64,000 nucleotides of DNA. Origin: an uncultured Actinomycetes bacterium. GTDB lineage: Bacteria > Actinomycetota > Acidimicrobiia > Acidimicrobiales > RAAP-2. Position 1 is the first letter of the stretch. Every line of letters starts with the position of its first letter. The position numbers and the translations under genes are program-made. The notes beneath the pieces were generated by a model, which was not told the DNA's origin, searched no databases, and saw nothing but the letters and a program-made list of their open reading frames with translations. Of the stretch, positions 1 through 9,201 are shown piece by piece. The stretch lies in NCBI GenBank assembly GCA_903893745.1, contig CAITNF010000015.1, forward strand, positions 27,725-91,724. Direction: 5' to 3'.

Positions 1-212
1 TGTTTGCGTTGCCATCCTTGGTGCTCACCGGTCATGCAGTAGACGTACCACTCAGCCCCCTCGACTATGTGGCGAAGAATTCTCGCCGCGTTGAACTCTT
101 GGTTGGTCACGTAGCTCGCGAGCGACGCAACTGGCAGAGTTTGCACTGCTTCGTAGACCCGTTGGTTGGCCCACGACATGTGTCGCAAACTCCGTGCGTT
201 ATCTATTGGCAT
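1..212 (-). CDS. DinB-like protein, N-terminal part (runs off window edge)
   Basis: Manual reverse translation from ATG at 212: MPIDNARSLRHMSWANQRVYEAVQTLPVASLASYVTNQEFNAARILRHIVEGAEWYVYCMTGEHQGW..., a DinB-like four-helix pattern; absent from ORF track because it is truncated. Confidence 0.65.
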   Translation of the reverse strand, partial: MPIDNARSLRHMSWANQRVYEAVQTLPVASLASYVTNQEFNAARILRHIVEGAEWYVYCMTGEHQGWQRK

Positions 213-260
213 GGGACAAAATTACCTCGCACGAAGGAGCACCGCATTGGTTGGAAAACA

Positions 261-298
261 AAAGAACCCCGGGCCCTCGCGGGTCCCGGGGTTCTTTT
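261..298. terminator. Bidirectional-looking intrinsic terminator between the NCS1 permease and the DinB-like gene
   Basis: AAAAGAACCCCGGG-ccctcgcggg-tCCCGGGGTTCTTTT: near-perfect GC-rich hairpin flanked by A/T tracts. Confidence 0.85.
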
Positions 299-306
299 GA
301 CGACTG

Positions 307-1680
307 CTACTTCTCCGACTGGACTTTGGTTCGTCCCAGGATGAAGTAAAGACCAAACGCGAGGACGAAGCCCACCGGGAAGGCAATATCGCCAAAATTA
401 CCGTTGTGCTTGGGCACCACGCCTTCGTAGTACGTCTGATTGGCGAAGAGCCAAATGGACAGCGCCACGCTGATGACGAAGGCCACTGGTCCCGCAATGT
501 TCTCACGCGACGTGAATAAAAAGTGTTGAACCGACGCACCCTTGCGAAGTACTTTGTCCGCCGCCATAACGCCAAGCCACGGGCCAATCCAGTACGACAG
601 CACCAAGAGGAAGTTCTCCAGGTTATTAGTGGGATTACCCATTGCCCAGTGGGCGAGAAAGAATCCGGCGATGCCAAAGACCACCGCAAAGATTGCCCGC
701 ACCGGAGCCTTGCCGAACTTGATGCCAATCGTTAAAAACGACATCGAACCCGAATAGATGTTCAAGACGTTGGCGCAGATGGATCCCGCGACAATTCCCA
801 GCAGCACGAGTTTGCCAAGCCAACCAGGAAGCAGACCGGTGAAGTCCGCGACGGGGTTCGTGGTCGCGCCGTAGGCGTGCATACCCGCGGTCACCGCCGC
901 GGCGCCAACCATTTCGAGCAGTGACGCGGAGACGAATAGTCCGAGTGCCGCGCTCAGTCCGGCCTTTTTGGGGTCTTCCGTCGTGGGCAGGTAGCGCGAG
1001 TAGTCCGCAGCAAACGGGTTCCATCCCGCGGCGTAGCCGTACACCACGCCCAAGAAGACAATGAACGCTCCGGGGAATGGATTGCCGTGAGCGCTGAGGT
1101 GACTCTTCGTCAGAGCAATGACGCCCGCCACGGTAAAGACCACAACGAGATACGGCATGAGGTAGCGCTCAACCTTTTGGACCAGGTTGTGCCCGATAAA
1201 GGCAATCGCAATCTGCACGAAGGCCACGATAAGCAGTGCGGGCAGATTGCCCATGTGGGTCAACGAAGCTAGAGCGAAGGCCCCCGACACGCTGTTAACG
1301 GCGAACCAGCCAATACCGGCGGTGAACCAGTTCACAACGGAAGGTAGCGCATTGCCCTTTTTCCCAAAGGCGGGACGACCAAGCACCATCTGCGGAACGC
1401 CGTACTTCGGACCATCTTGGGTCAAGATGTACTGCGCAAAGGCACCCAACGCATTCCCGATAATGATTCCAAATACTGCCTGGGTGAAACTTAAGCCGAA
1501 GATCACCCCGAGCGCGCCGACGTAGATTGTCGCGAACTCGAGGTTCGGGCTGGTCCAGGTCGCAAAAAGGTTGGTGGCCTTTCCGTGACGGTCGCGTTCG
1601 GCAATTGCCTCAATGCCACCAGGTTCAACGGCTAGAACACTCTCGCCGTATTCACCTTCTCGAATTTCCAAATCTGACAT
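307..1680 (-). CDS. NCS1-family purine/cytosine permease-like transporter
   Basis: 458 aa from MSDLEIREGEYGES; multi-TM; NCS1 pattern (GxxxGxxPxxxxGRxxFGxxGN.., WNPFAADYSRYLP). Confidence 0.85.
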   Translation of the reverse strand: MSDLEIREGEYGESVLAVEPGGIEAIAERDRHGKATNLFATWTSPNLEFATIYVGALGVIFGLSFTQAVFGIIIGNALGAFAQYILTQDGPKYGVPQMVLGRPAFGKKGNALPSVVNWFTAGIGWFAVNSVSGAFALASLTHMGNLPALLIVAFVQIAIAFIGHNLVQKVERYLMPYLVVVFTVAGVIALTKSHLSAHGNPFPGAFIVFLGVVYGYAAGWNPFAADYSRYLPTTEDPKKAGLSAALGLFVSASLLEMVGAAAVTAGMHAYGATTNPVADFTGLLPGWLGKLVLLGIVAGSICANVLNIYSGSMSFLTIGIKFGKAPVRAIFAVVFGIAGFFLAHWAMGNPTNNLENFLLVLSYWIGPWLGVMAADKVLRKGASVQHFLFTSRENIAGPVAFVISVALSIWLFANQTYYEGVVPKHNGNFGDIAFPVGFVLAFGLYFILGRTKVQSEK

Positions 1681-1871
1681 AGTCCCCCTCTGATAGTCGT
1701 CACTTTGACGCACATCGCTCCACCGACTTGGCCAGAACCATAGTTAATCGCAGGGGCAAAATTGGGGAATGTCCGACGAAACTTTTTGGTTCCGACCTTG
1801 CCCCAATCGTTTTGTGAGCTCAGACTCGAACAAGTCGTATTTTTCGGGACGTTGACGGGGTGGGGACCTAG

Positions 1872-2573
1872 TTAGCGCGGGGTGCTGCCGGACTCAATAG
1901 GGGTTACCCCTACTTTGAAGCCCGCGAAGCAGATGTTGAAACCCACCATATTTCGTTCAACTCCTTTATGAGGGGTGATGAACCAGGAATGCGGCATGGT
2001 CGCGTTCTCCGGGGCCAGCCCGGGTAGCGTCACGATCAGGCGACGAACTGTGCATCGTGGACCGTTACCGAACTGCTGGCCCAAAGCGTCGACGAACGAA
2101 ATACCGAACGAAGCAAAGTGGCCCGGGGCAATGACGGTGCGCGCTGGCTTCACGGCCCGGTAGATCTGTGACTGCGGGTGTTGCAGCACGCGAATTGCAC
2201 GCGGAGAAGGCTTTTGAGTGTTGATGACGAGTGCCGGGTAGCCCCGCAGCACGCACGCCGACGGACCTTTATTCACAATGATGATTGGCAAACCAATATT
2301 TCCGGCGGCTGCTTGGCCCGGACCTGCCGAGAGGCCCAAGTTTGACCCCGAGCATGATGGGGTTGTCGTCGCGTTCGAGGTTCCACCCAAGACGAGGGGT
2401 GCGCCGATAACTGAAAGAAAAAAGAGAGCGGAAGTGGCCCAACGAAAATTCGCCACTTTAGTTACCCATTTTTTGGTGGAACCATGCACGTACCTGACTG
2501 TAGTCCTGCCGACTCCTGTGGCGTTGGTCAACTCCTGCACAGTGCTGTATCCACTTCGACCGGGACGTCTCAT
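1872..2573 (-). CDS. Secreted DUF4232-type protein
   Basis: Hydrophobic signal segment followed by CSGSNLGLS...N.G.SACVLRGYPAL pattern of DUF4232; true start may be internal. Confidence 0.6.
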   Translation of the reverse strand: MRRPGRSGYSTVQELTNATGVGRTTVRYVHGSTKKWVTKVANFRWATSALFFLSVIGAPLVLGGTSNATTTPSCSGSNLGLSAGPGQAAAGNIGLPIIIVNKGPSACVLRGYPALVINTQKPSPRAIRVLQHPQSQIYRAVKPARTVIAPGHFASFGISFVDALGQQFGNGPRCTVRRLIVTLPGLAPENATMPHSWFITPHKGVERNMVGFNICFAGFKVGVTPIESGSTPR

Positions 2574-2593
2574 TGTCGTCTAGGGTCAGCGCT

Positions 2594-3343
2594 ATGAGTA
2601 AAACCATTCTTATTACCGGCGCCGGATCAGGATTTGGCAAGATGGCCGCGTTGGCTCTTTTGGCCCGCGGACATCACGTTATTGCAACCACTGAAACCGA
2701 AGCACAGGCCACGGCGCTTCGCGAAGAGCATCCGGCGCTCGTCGTAGAGAAGCTGGACATCACGACGAGTGACGTCGCCAAGGTGCGCGAGTGGGACATT
2801 GACGTGTTGGTCAATAACGCCGGCGCGGGCCAGACCGGACCACTGGCCGATGTGCCAATGGACCGAGTTCGCCACCTCTTCGAGGTAAACGTCTTTGGAA
2901 CGTTAGCCATCACGCAAGAGGTACTTAAAGGAATGGTGCCCAAAGGAAGTGGTCGCATCATTATTATGTCCTCGATCGCCGGCGTGCTGTCAGCGCCGAC
3001 CTTTGGGCCCTACGCAATGACCAAGTTCGCGCTCGAGGCAATGGGTAAAGCGCTGCGCGGAGAGATGGCGGGTCTTGGAGTCGACGTCACGTTGTTAAAT
3101 CCGGGTCCGTATAACACTGGCTTCAATGATCGGATGGCCCAGTCAATGTGGGAGTGGTTTGGTGATACGTCGCTCAGCCATGAGGCAAGTGAGACCTTCA
3201 AGATGATTGGGGACTTTGTCACCACCGATCAGATGGATCCAACTGAAGTGTCCGATCGAATTGTTGAGTTGGTGGAAGCGCAGACCACCACCGAGAACAA
3301 TTTTGTCCCCGCTAATCTCCTCGAACTTGTACCGAAGTTGTAG
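2594..3343 (+). CDS. SDR-family oxidoreductase
   Basis: MSKTILITGAGSGFG (TGxxxGxG), NNAG motif, YxMxK (YAMTK). Confidence 0.9.
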   Translation: MSKTILITGAGSGFGKMAALALLARGHHVIATTETEAQATALREEHPALVVEKLDITTSDVAKVREWDIDVLVNNAGAGQTGPLADVPMDRVRHLFEVNVFGTLAITQEVLKGMVPKGSGRIIIMSSIAGVLSAPTFGPYAMTKFALEAMGKALRGEMAGLGVDVTLLNPGPYNTGFNDRMAQSMWEWFGDTSLSHEASETFKMIGDFVTTDQMDPTEVSDRIVELVEAQTTTENNFVPANLLELVPKL

Positions 3344-3387
3344 GTCCTGATTATTTTGAACTCTGATTCGGTCCAGTGGGGGTGGAC

Positions 3388-4215
3388 ATGAAGATAACCC
3401 TTCTTGGAACTGGTTCACCTATTCCGCATCCTCTTCGAGCCGGACCCGCGACGCTTGTCGAAGCTGGGACTGCGAAACTACTCTTCGACGCCGGTCGCGG
3501 GGTCGTCATACGTCTCGCGGCGGCGGGCGCTGTGCCGTCAATGCTGAACGCCGTGCTCTTGACTCACCTGCACAGTGACCACGTCTGTGATCTGAATGAC
3601 ATCGTGACCACCCACTGGATTATGAGCCCTGAGCCCACTGTGCTGCGAATTGTGGGGCCACTCGGGACTCGAAACTTCGTCGAGCTGACGCTCGCGGCGC
3701 TAGCCACCGACGTTGGCTATCGCGTGCACCATCACGGCGATCTGGGGGAGGGACCCAAGATTGAGGTCACCGAAGTGCGCGCGGGCGACCACCTCGAATT
3801 TGGCGGAGTCAGTGTCGTTGTTGGCGCGACCGACCATCGCCCGGTGGAGCCAACACTGGGTTATCGCTTGAGCGAGGGAAGTTCGAGCGTCGTAATTGCC
3901 GGCGATGGTGTCCCGTGCTCGACACTTGATGAACTCGTCGACGGTGCGACGGCGTACGTGCAAACGGTGATTCGTGACGACCTGGTGCGGCTCATCCCGA
4001 ATCGGCGTCTTCAGGACATTCTCGACTACCACTCGACCGTAGCTCAGGCCGCGGCCACTGCTGAGCGTGCCGGGGTGCAGGTGCTGATGCTTACCCATTT
4101 AGTGCCTCCTCCGATGCCCGGCAGCGAACCCGAGTGGCACGAACTCGCCAGTGGCTTTTCGGGACGCGTCGTGCTCGGTGACGATCTAACGTCAGTTGAC
4201 CTTGGGGAACTCTAG
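3388..4215 (+). CDS. MBL-fold metallo-hydrolase (RNase Z-like)
   Basis: MKITLLGTGSPIPHP; HLHSDH metal-binding motif. Confidence 0.85.
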   Translation: MKITLLGTGSPIPHPLRAGPATLVEAGTAKLLFDAGRGVVIRLAAAGAVPSMLNAVLLTHLHSDHVCDLNDIVTTHWIMSPEPTVLRIVGPLGTRNFVELTLAALATDVGYRVHHHGDLGEGPKIEVTEVRAGDHLEFGGVSVVVGATDHRPVEPTLGYRLSEGSSSVVIAGDGVPCSTLDELVDGATAYVQTVIRDDLVRLIPNRRLQDILDYHSTVAQAAATAERAGVQVLMLTHLVPPPMPGSEPEWHELASGFSGRVVLGDDLTSVDLGEL

Positions 4216-4445
4216 GTTCTGGCGCTGCAGCTGGTCGTGCTCAACTGATTAGTGACTGCACGAACAACGACTCACCGCAGGCCCGATCGCCTGACGCACC
4301 ATTGGCGTAGTTGGCGAGCGTTGGGTTGAAGGCATCGAGCACCTACCCGCCAACAAGCGATAGCGAGCTTCGAGAAGTTGCGTGACTATTGCCGGCCTAT
4401 CTCAAAACTTTTTCGGATCAGTAAAACGTGGTGCTGCCTTGAATC

Positions 4446-4794
4446 TGGTGGAGGTGCTGGGATTCGAACCCAGGTCCGTGAGCTTCTTAGTGAACATTCT
4501 CCGAGCGCAGCCAACAGTGAATTGTCGAGAGTTGAACCGCTGTCGGCACAGATGCAACTCCGTAGTTAGCTAAGTTTTCCCGCTATCACCACTAACGAAC
4601 GATGACGGTAAGCCCCACATTATGACGCCCGATTCCTAAACCGCAGGGCTGGGTCTAGGCGGACGTTGCTACCTAAGCAGCAAGCGCAAGCTGAGGCTTG
4701 GCGTTTATTTTTGTTTCCGGCTCTTTAACGTGGTTCCGGAGACCACGGCTCGCTTCTTTCACCTTGACTACTTACGTCGAGACCAATCACCCCC
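4446..4794 (-). ncRNA. ssrA: tmRNA (ssrA)
   Basis: 5' GGGGGTG...GGTCTCGACG and 3' GGGTTCGAATCCCAGCACCTCCACCA form a tRNA-like acceptor/T arm; internal tag reading frame ends ...ALAA-stop; smpB follows on the same strand. Confidence 0.93.
4673..4702 (-). other. Predicted tmRNA tag-encoding frame AKPQLALAA-stop
   Basis: GCC AAG CCT CAG CTT GCG CTT GCT GCT TAG in the tmRNA; resume codon GCC inferred from AATAAACGCC context. Confidence 0.6.
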
Positions 4795-4888
4795 CTTGGC
4801 ACTACTCAATCACAATGATTGCTCTTCAATAGTAGTTCGCCACAAGAAACTCCGTACGAGAAGGCGTAACGCCGGGCAGAAGTGTTAC

Positions 4889-5410
4889 TTAACCGAACTT
4901 CTCAGCGTGGCGCACCGCGCGCGCCATTTCGCGTTCGGCGTCTCGCTTGGCAATCGCCTGGCGCCGATCTTGCTGTTTACGACCTTTGGCGAGGGCAATC
5001 TCCACCTTGGCCCGTCCGTCTTTGAAGTAGACCTTGAGCGGCACAATTGAGAGCGGCTGCATTCTGGTTTCGTCGTGTAACCGATCAATCTCGTGGCGGT
5101 GGACCAAGAGTTTGCGCTTTCGCTCGGGTTCGTGGCTCCCAAAGCCAACGGCGTAGACCCAGGGTGGAATGTGCATGGCAAATATCCACAACTCGCCGCT
5201 ATCGACCCGTGCGTAGCTATCGGCGATTTGCGCCTTGCCTTCGCGCAGGGACTTTACTTCTGAACCGGTCAGCATTATCCCGCATTCGAGCGTGCGGAGT
5301 ATTTCATAGTCGTGGCGGGCGCGTCGATTGGTGGCGACCACTCGGTCACCACTCGCGGCGTCATCCTTCTTTTTGGCCCGACGCTCTTGGATCTGTTTCG
5401 CTCTAGCCAC
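4889..5410 (-). CDS. smpB: SsrA-binding protein SmpB
   Basis: VVATNRRARHDYEILRTLECGIMLTGSEVKSLREGKAQIADSYARV...; located upstream of ssrA on the same strand; GTG start. Confidence 0.95.
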   Translation of the reverse strand: MARAKQIQERRAKKKDDAASGDRVVATNRRARHDYEILRTLECGIMLTGSEVKSLREGKAQIADSYARVDSGELWIFAMHIPPWVYAVGFGSHEPERKRKLLVHRHEIDRLHDETRMQPLSIVPLKVYFKDGRAKVEIALAKGRKQQDRRQAIAKRDAEREMARAVRHAEKFG

Positions 5411-5465
5411 GTAGACAGCGTAGTGACGGGCTCGGACGGGGCTCAATGGTCGGTAGGGTAACGGA

Positions 5466-5864
5466 ATGCTGACCATTACGACCCCTCAGCGCGACGCAAT
5501 GGTCGCGACGTGCGTGCGCGCACTTCCCAATGAAGGGTGTGGACTGCTACTGGGCTCACCGGATGGAACGGTGAGTGAAATTGTGGCGAGCGACAACATT
5601 GCCGATTCGGCTCGGATCTACGAAATCGACCCCAAGGTTCTCCTGCAAACGTTTCGCCGGGCGGACGACGAGGGCAAAGTAGTACTCGGTGTTTTCCACT
5701 CGCACACGCACTCTGAGGCGTATCCGAGTCCAACCGACGTGGCCCAAGCGCCCGATCCTGCATGGCACTACGTCCTCATCTCACTTCGTCAAGTGGCCAC
5801 AACCGTTCGCAGCTATTCCATTGTCAATGCAGAAATCGTGGAGGAAGCGATTAACATTATTTAG
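5466..5864 (+). CDS. mec: JAMM/Mov34 metallopeptidase, Mec-like
   Basis: NEGCGLLLG...HSHTHSEAYPSPTDVAQA (JAMM HxHx7Sx2D); clustered with cysO and cysM. Confidence 0.85.
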   Translation: MLTITTPQRDAMVATCVRALPNEGCGLLLGSPDGTVSEIVASDNIADSARIYEIDPKVLLQTFRRADDEGKVVLGVFHSHTHSEAYPSPTDVAQAPDPAWHYVLISLRQVATTVRSYSIVNAEIVEEAINII

Positions 5865-5912
5865 TCCGTAGGGAGATCCGGGTGACTCGATGCTCGGTAT
5901 GAAGGAGAGTCT

Positions 5913-6449
5913 GTGCTTAGCTCGTCACTGACGTCGAACTATCCGACCGTTATCAATATTGTGCTGCTGCTCATGCACTGCTCACTCGGAGCCATGATCT
6001 TTGCCCACGGCTTTTACAAAGTCTTTCGTGGTGGAAAATTGGCGGGCACGGCTGGGTGGTTTGAATCAATCGGTATGCGACCCGGAAAGATCAACGCCTT
6101 CTTAGCCGCCGCCACCGAGTGGAGCGTGGGCGTGCTGCTCGTCGTGGGTTTTCTGACCCCGCTAGCCTGCGCTGGCCTCATTGCCCTGATGCTGGTTGCC
6201 ATTGTGACGGTGCACCGCAAGAATGGGTTCTTCGTGTTTTATAAAGGTGAGGGCTGGGAATACAACGCCATGATTGCGGTTATGTCGCTGGCACTAGGCA
6301 CCTTGGGCGCCGGTCGTTATTCAATCGATCACGTCACCAACATCATTGGGTGGAATCAAAATACCAACCTAATGGTGACGTTATGCGTTGGGGTGGGTGC
6401 GGCACTTGGACAACTCCTGGCGGTCTACCGACCACCCAAGCAGCAGTAG
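5913..6449 (+). CDS. DoxX-family membrane protein
   Basis: MIFAHGFYKVFRGGKLAGTAGWFESIGM... typical DoxX pattern, 4 TM. Confidence 0.85.
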   Translation: MLSSSLTSNYPTVINIVLLLMHCSLGAMIFAHGFYKVFRGGKLAGTAGWFESIGMRPGKINAFLAAATEWSVGVLLVVGFLTPLACAGLIALMLVAIVTVHRKNGFFVFYKGEGWEYNAMIAVMSLALGTLGAGRYSIDHVTNIIGWNQNTNLMVTLCVGVGAALGQLLAVYRPPKQQ

Positions 6450-6501
6450 CTCGGTCACGTGATTACACTTTCTCGTTAAACTTGACCTAGTTAGTCAGGA
6501 T

Positions 6502-6810
6502 TTGACTGACGTGGCTGAGAGAAGTGTCATGACAGTTGTAGTGCGAATTCCTACCGTGTTGCGTTCTGCCGTCGAGGGACAGACGACGGTTACCGTGTCC
6601 GAAACCACCATTGGCAAGGTGCTCGAACACCTCATAGCGACGTATCCGGGACTCAATGGTCAACTCCTCAATTCCGACGGCACGCTGCACCGGTTCTTGA
6701 ACGTCTACGTGAACGACGACGACGTGCGCTACCTCGGGGGCCTCGATGCGCCGGTGGCCAGCGGTGACGAAGTTACCTTGCTGCCCGCAGTCGCCGGAGG
6801 CGCCCACTAG
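6502..6810 (+). CDS. cysO: MoaD/ThiS-like sulfur carrier CysO
   Basis: Beta-grasp protein RVPTVLR...LHRFLNVYVNDDDVRYLGGLDAPVASGDEVTLLPAVAGGAH; directly upstream of cysM. Confidence 0.9.
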   Translation: MTDVAERSVMTVVVRIPTVLRSAVEGQTTVTVSETTIGKVLEHLIATYPGLNGQLLNSDGTLHRFLNVYVNDDDVRYLGGLDAPVASGDEVTLLPAVAGGAH

Positions 6811-7775
6811 TGGCCCGTTTCAATTCGGTGCTTGACCTCGTCGGTAATACGCCCGTCGTTGACGTGAGTGCACTGTCACCTTCGTCGAACGTGACCATTC
6901 TCGCCAAGCTCGAGGGGCGCAATCCGGCTGGCTCAGTTAAGGACCGCGTAGCGCTGTCACTCGTGGAGGCGGCGGAGCGTGACGGACTCCTTCGTCGCGG
7001 CGAACCAAACCAGATACTTATTGAGCCGTCGTCGGGTAATACCGGAATTGCCTTGGCCATGGTCTGTCGATTGCAGGGGTATCACCTCAAAGTCGTGTTA
7101 CCGGGCAATGTCTCGCCAGAACGTCGTCAACTGCTGCTCTCATGGGGCGCGGAGATCATTGATTCGCCCGGGGCCGAAGGCTCTAATGGTGCGGTGCGCA
7201 TGGCGAAGAGTTTGAGCGAACAAAATCCGCAGTGGATCTTTCTCTACCAGTACGCAAATCCCGCAAACCCCGAAGCGCACTACCGAACGACGGGACCAGA
7301 AATACTGAGCGACGTTCCCGAGGTCACGCACTTTGTTGCCGGTATGGGCACTTCGGGCACCTTGATGGGAGTGGGCCGTTACTTAAAAGAGCAGCGGCCC
7401 GACGTGAAAATCTGGGCCATCGAACCACCAAGTGGTGAGATGGTGGACGGTCTTCGCAATCTCGATGACGGCTACATCCCACCAATTTTTATTGACAACC
7501 ACGGATTTGAGTTACTCGACCGCAAGGTAGTCGTGCGACCTCGCGAAGCCATTGAATGGACGCGCCGGTTAATGGAAGTGGGCCTCTTTAGTGGCCTCTC
7601 TTCGGGCGCCATTATGGCGGGGGCCGTGAAGTGCGCACTGACGATTCCCAACGATGAGGTAGCCACCATCGTGAGCATTGTGTGTGACGATGGCTGGAAG
7701 TATCTCTCCACGGGTGCGTGGACCGATGATATTGATGAAGTGGTCGAACGGGCTAAGAAGATTATTTACTTCTAG
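6810..7775 (+). CDS. cysM: Cysteine synthase CysM type
   Basis: LVGNTPVV, NPAGSVKDR, EPSSGNTGIALAM PLP motifs; GTG start overlapping cysO stop. Confidence 0.93.
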   Translation: MARFNSVLDLVGNTPVVDVSALSPSSNVTILAKLEGRNPAGSVKDRVALSLVEAAERDGLLRRGEPNQILIEPSSGNTGIALAMVCRLQGYHLKVVLPGNVSPERRQLLLSWGAEIIDSPGAEGSNGAVRMAKSLSEQNPQWIFLYQYANPANPEAHYRTTGPEILSDVPEVTHFVAGMGTSGTLMGVGRYLKEQRPDVKIWAIEPPSGEMVDGLRNLDDGYIPPIFIDNHGFELLDRKVVVRPREAIEWTRRLMEVGLFSGLSSGAIMAGAVKCALTIPNDEVATIVSIVCDDGWKYLSTGAWTDDIDEVVERAKKIIYF

Positions 7776-7835
7776 GCGGCGGGTCTATTTCTCCACTACC
7801 GTTACTGCTCAGACCTTTCGATGTAGAGGAGTTCC

Positions 7836-8582
7836 ATGTCAATTGTGCGGGCCGATGGCCGTACCCCTGAGCAGGCACGACCGCTTGCGTTTGAACGTGA
7901 TTACACCGAAATGGCGGCCGGCTCGGTGCTGGTGTCATTTGGGAAAACTAAGGTTCTGTGCACCGCGTCCGTCGAACGTGACGTACCACGATGGCTTCGT
8001 GGCTCTGGACGAGGTTGGGTGACCGCGGAATACTCCATGCTGCCGGGCTCGACGCCCGAACGGGCGAACCGAGAAGCGGCAAAGGGCAAACAGTCGGGGC
8101 GAACACAGGAGATTCAGCGCTTGATCGGACGTTCACTGCGCACCGTGACGAAGCTGGAACTACTGGCGGACCTTCAGATCACGGTTGACTGTGACGTCTT
8201 GCAGGCGGACGGGGGAACGCGTACCGCCTCAATCTGCGGGGGCTACGTCGCGCTGCACGACGCGATTAGTCGTCTGGTGATGGATGGAACATTGGCTCAG
8301 CACGCTCTAGGTGATCTGGTGGCGGCGGTTTCAGTGGGAATCGTGGGTGGTGTGCCCATGCTCGACTTGCCGTACGAGGAGGACTCTCGTGCCGACACCG
8401 ACATGAACGTAGTCATGACGGGTTCGGGTCGTTTCGTTGAAGTGCAAGGTACAGCCGAACAAGAAGCCTTCACCCGCGAAGAACTTGATTCATTACTCGA
8501 ACTCGCCACAGTGGGTATTGCCAAAATTCACGCCGCTCAGCGCACCCTGATCGAGACGGCGCCGAGCCCTCGTTTACTGTGA
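7836..8582 (+). CDS. rph: Ribonuclease PH
   Basis: [47 protein letters not shown]... Confidence 0.96.
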   Translation: MSIVRADGRTPEQARPLAFERDYTEMAAGSVLVSFGKTKVLCTASVERDVPRWLRGSGRGWVTAEYSMLPGSTPERANREAAKGKQSGRTQEIQRLIGRSLRTVTKLELLADLQITVDCDVLQADGGTRTASICGGYVALHDAISRLVMDGTLAQHALGDLVAAVSVGIVGGVPMLDLPYEEDSRADTDMNVVMTGSGRFVEVQGTAEQEAFTREELDSLLELATVGIAKIHAAQRTLIETAPSPRLL

Positions 8583-9166
8583 CATCGTTCGTTCTCGCGA
8601 CGGCTAATCCTCACAAGGCCGTCGAGATGCGAGCCATCCTCGAAGCGATGGGTTTTGTCGTGCTTGCTCGTCCCAAAGACGTGTCCGACGTTGACGAGAC
8701 TGAAGTAACGCTCGAAGGTAACGCCCTGTTAAAGGCGCGTGCTTTGGTGAACGCGACCGGTCACGCGGCAGTCGCGGACGACACTGGCCTCTTCGTTGAC
8801 GCGCTGGACGGACAGCCCGGCGTCCGGAGTGCTCGTTACGCCGGCGAGGGAGCGGGCGATCAAGCCAACCTCGATAAGGTCCTCGCTGAGCTCGTCCAAA
8901 CCGGGGACGTCGCCCGGCGTGCGCGTTTTTGCACGGTGATTGCCGTTGCGTACCCCGACGGCACGGCCATCTGCGTTGACGGGGTGTTGGAGGGGTCAAT
9001 TTCCCATGAGCAACGCGGCAGTGGGGGCTTTGGCTACGACTCCATCTTCTTGCCCGATGACACGCCCGGACGGTCATTGGCGCAATTGAGCGCGGATGAA
9101 AAAAATGAAGTCTCACATCGGGCTCGGGCCCTACGAGCCCTGCCCTTGGCCCTGGGCCCGAAATAG
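8579..9166 (+). CDS. rdgB: RdgB/HAM1 non-canonical purine NTP pyrophosphatase
   Basis: [16 protein letters not shown]...[27 protein letters not shown]; overlaps rph stop. Confidence 0.95.
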   Translation: MTSFVLATANPHKAVEMRAILEAMGFVVLARPKDVSDVDETEVTLEGNALLKARALVNATGHAAVADDTGLFVDALDGQPGVRSARYAGEGAGDQANLDKVLAELVQTGDVARRARFCTVIAVAYPDGTAICVDGVLEGSISHEQRGSGGFGYDSIFLPDDTPGRSLAQLSADEKNEVSHRARALRALPLALGPK

Positions 9167-9201
9167 GTTGGTCGCCGACCGTTCACCTTTAAGGTGGACT
9201 A

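Noticed and set aside
222-728. Minus-strand 168-aa ORF and other long overlapping antisense ORFs (e.g. 35514-36059, 33366-33728, 62281-62796)
   Set aside because: They overlap better-supported genes in other frames, lack recognisable motifs and show Arg/Ser-rich out-of-frame composition.
4216-4446. Genomic island or prophage attachment at ssrA
   Set aside because: No integrase and no duplicated ssrA 3' segment visible; the interval is only ~230 bp.
4378-4573. Plus-strand 63-aa ORFs
   Set aside because: They lie across the tmRNA 3' domain (…GFEPRSVS… is antisense tRNA-like sequence).
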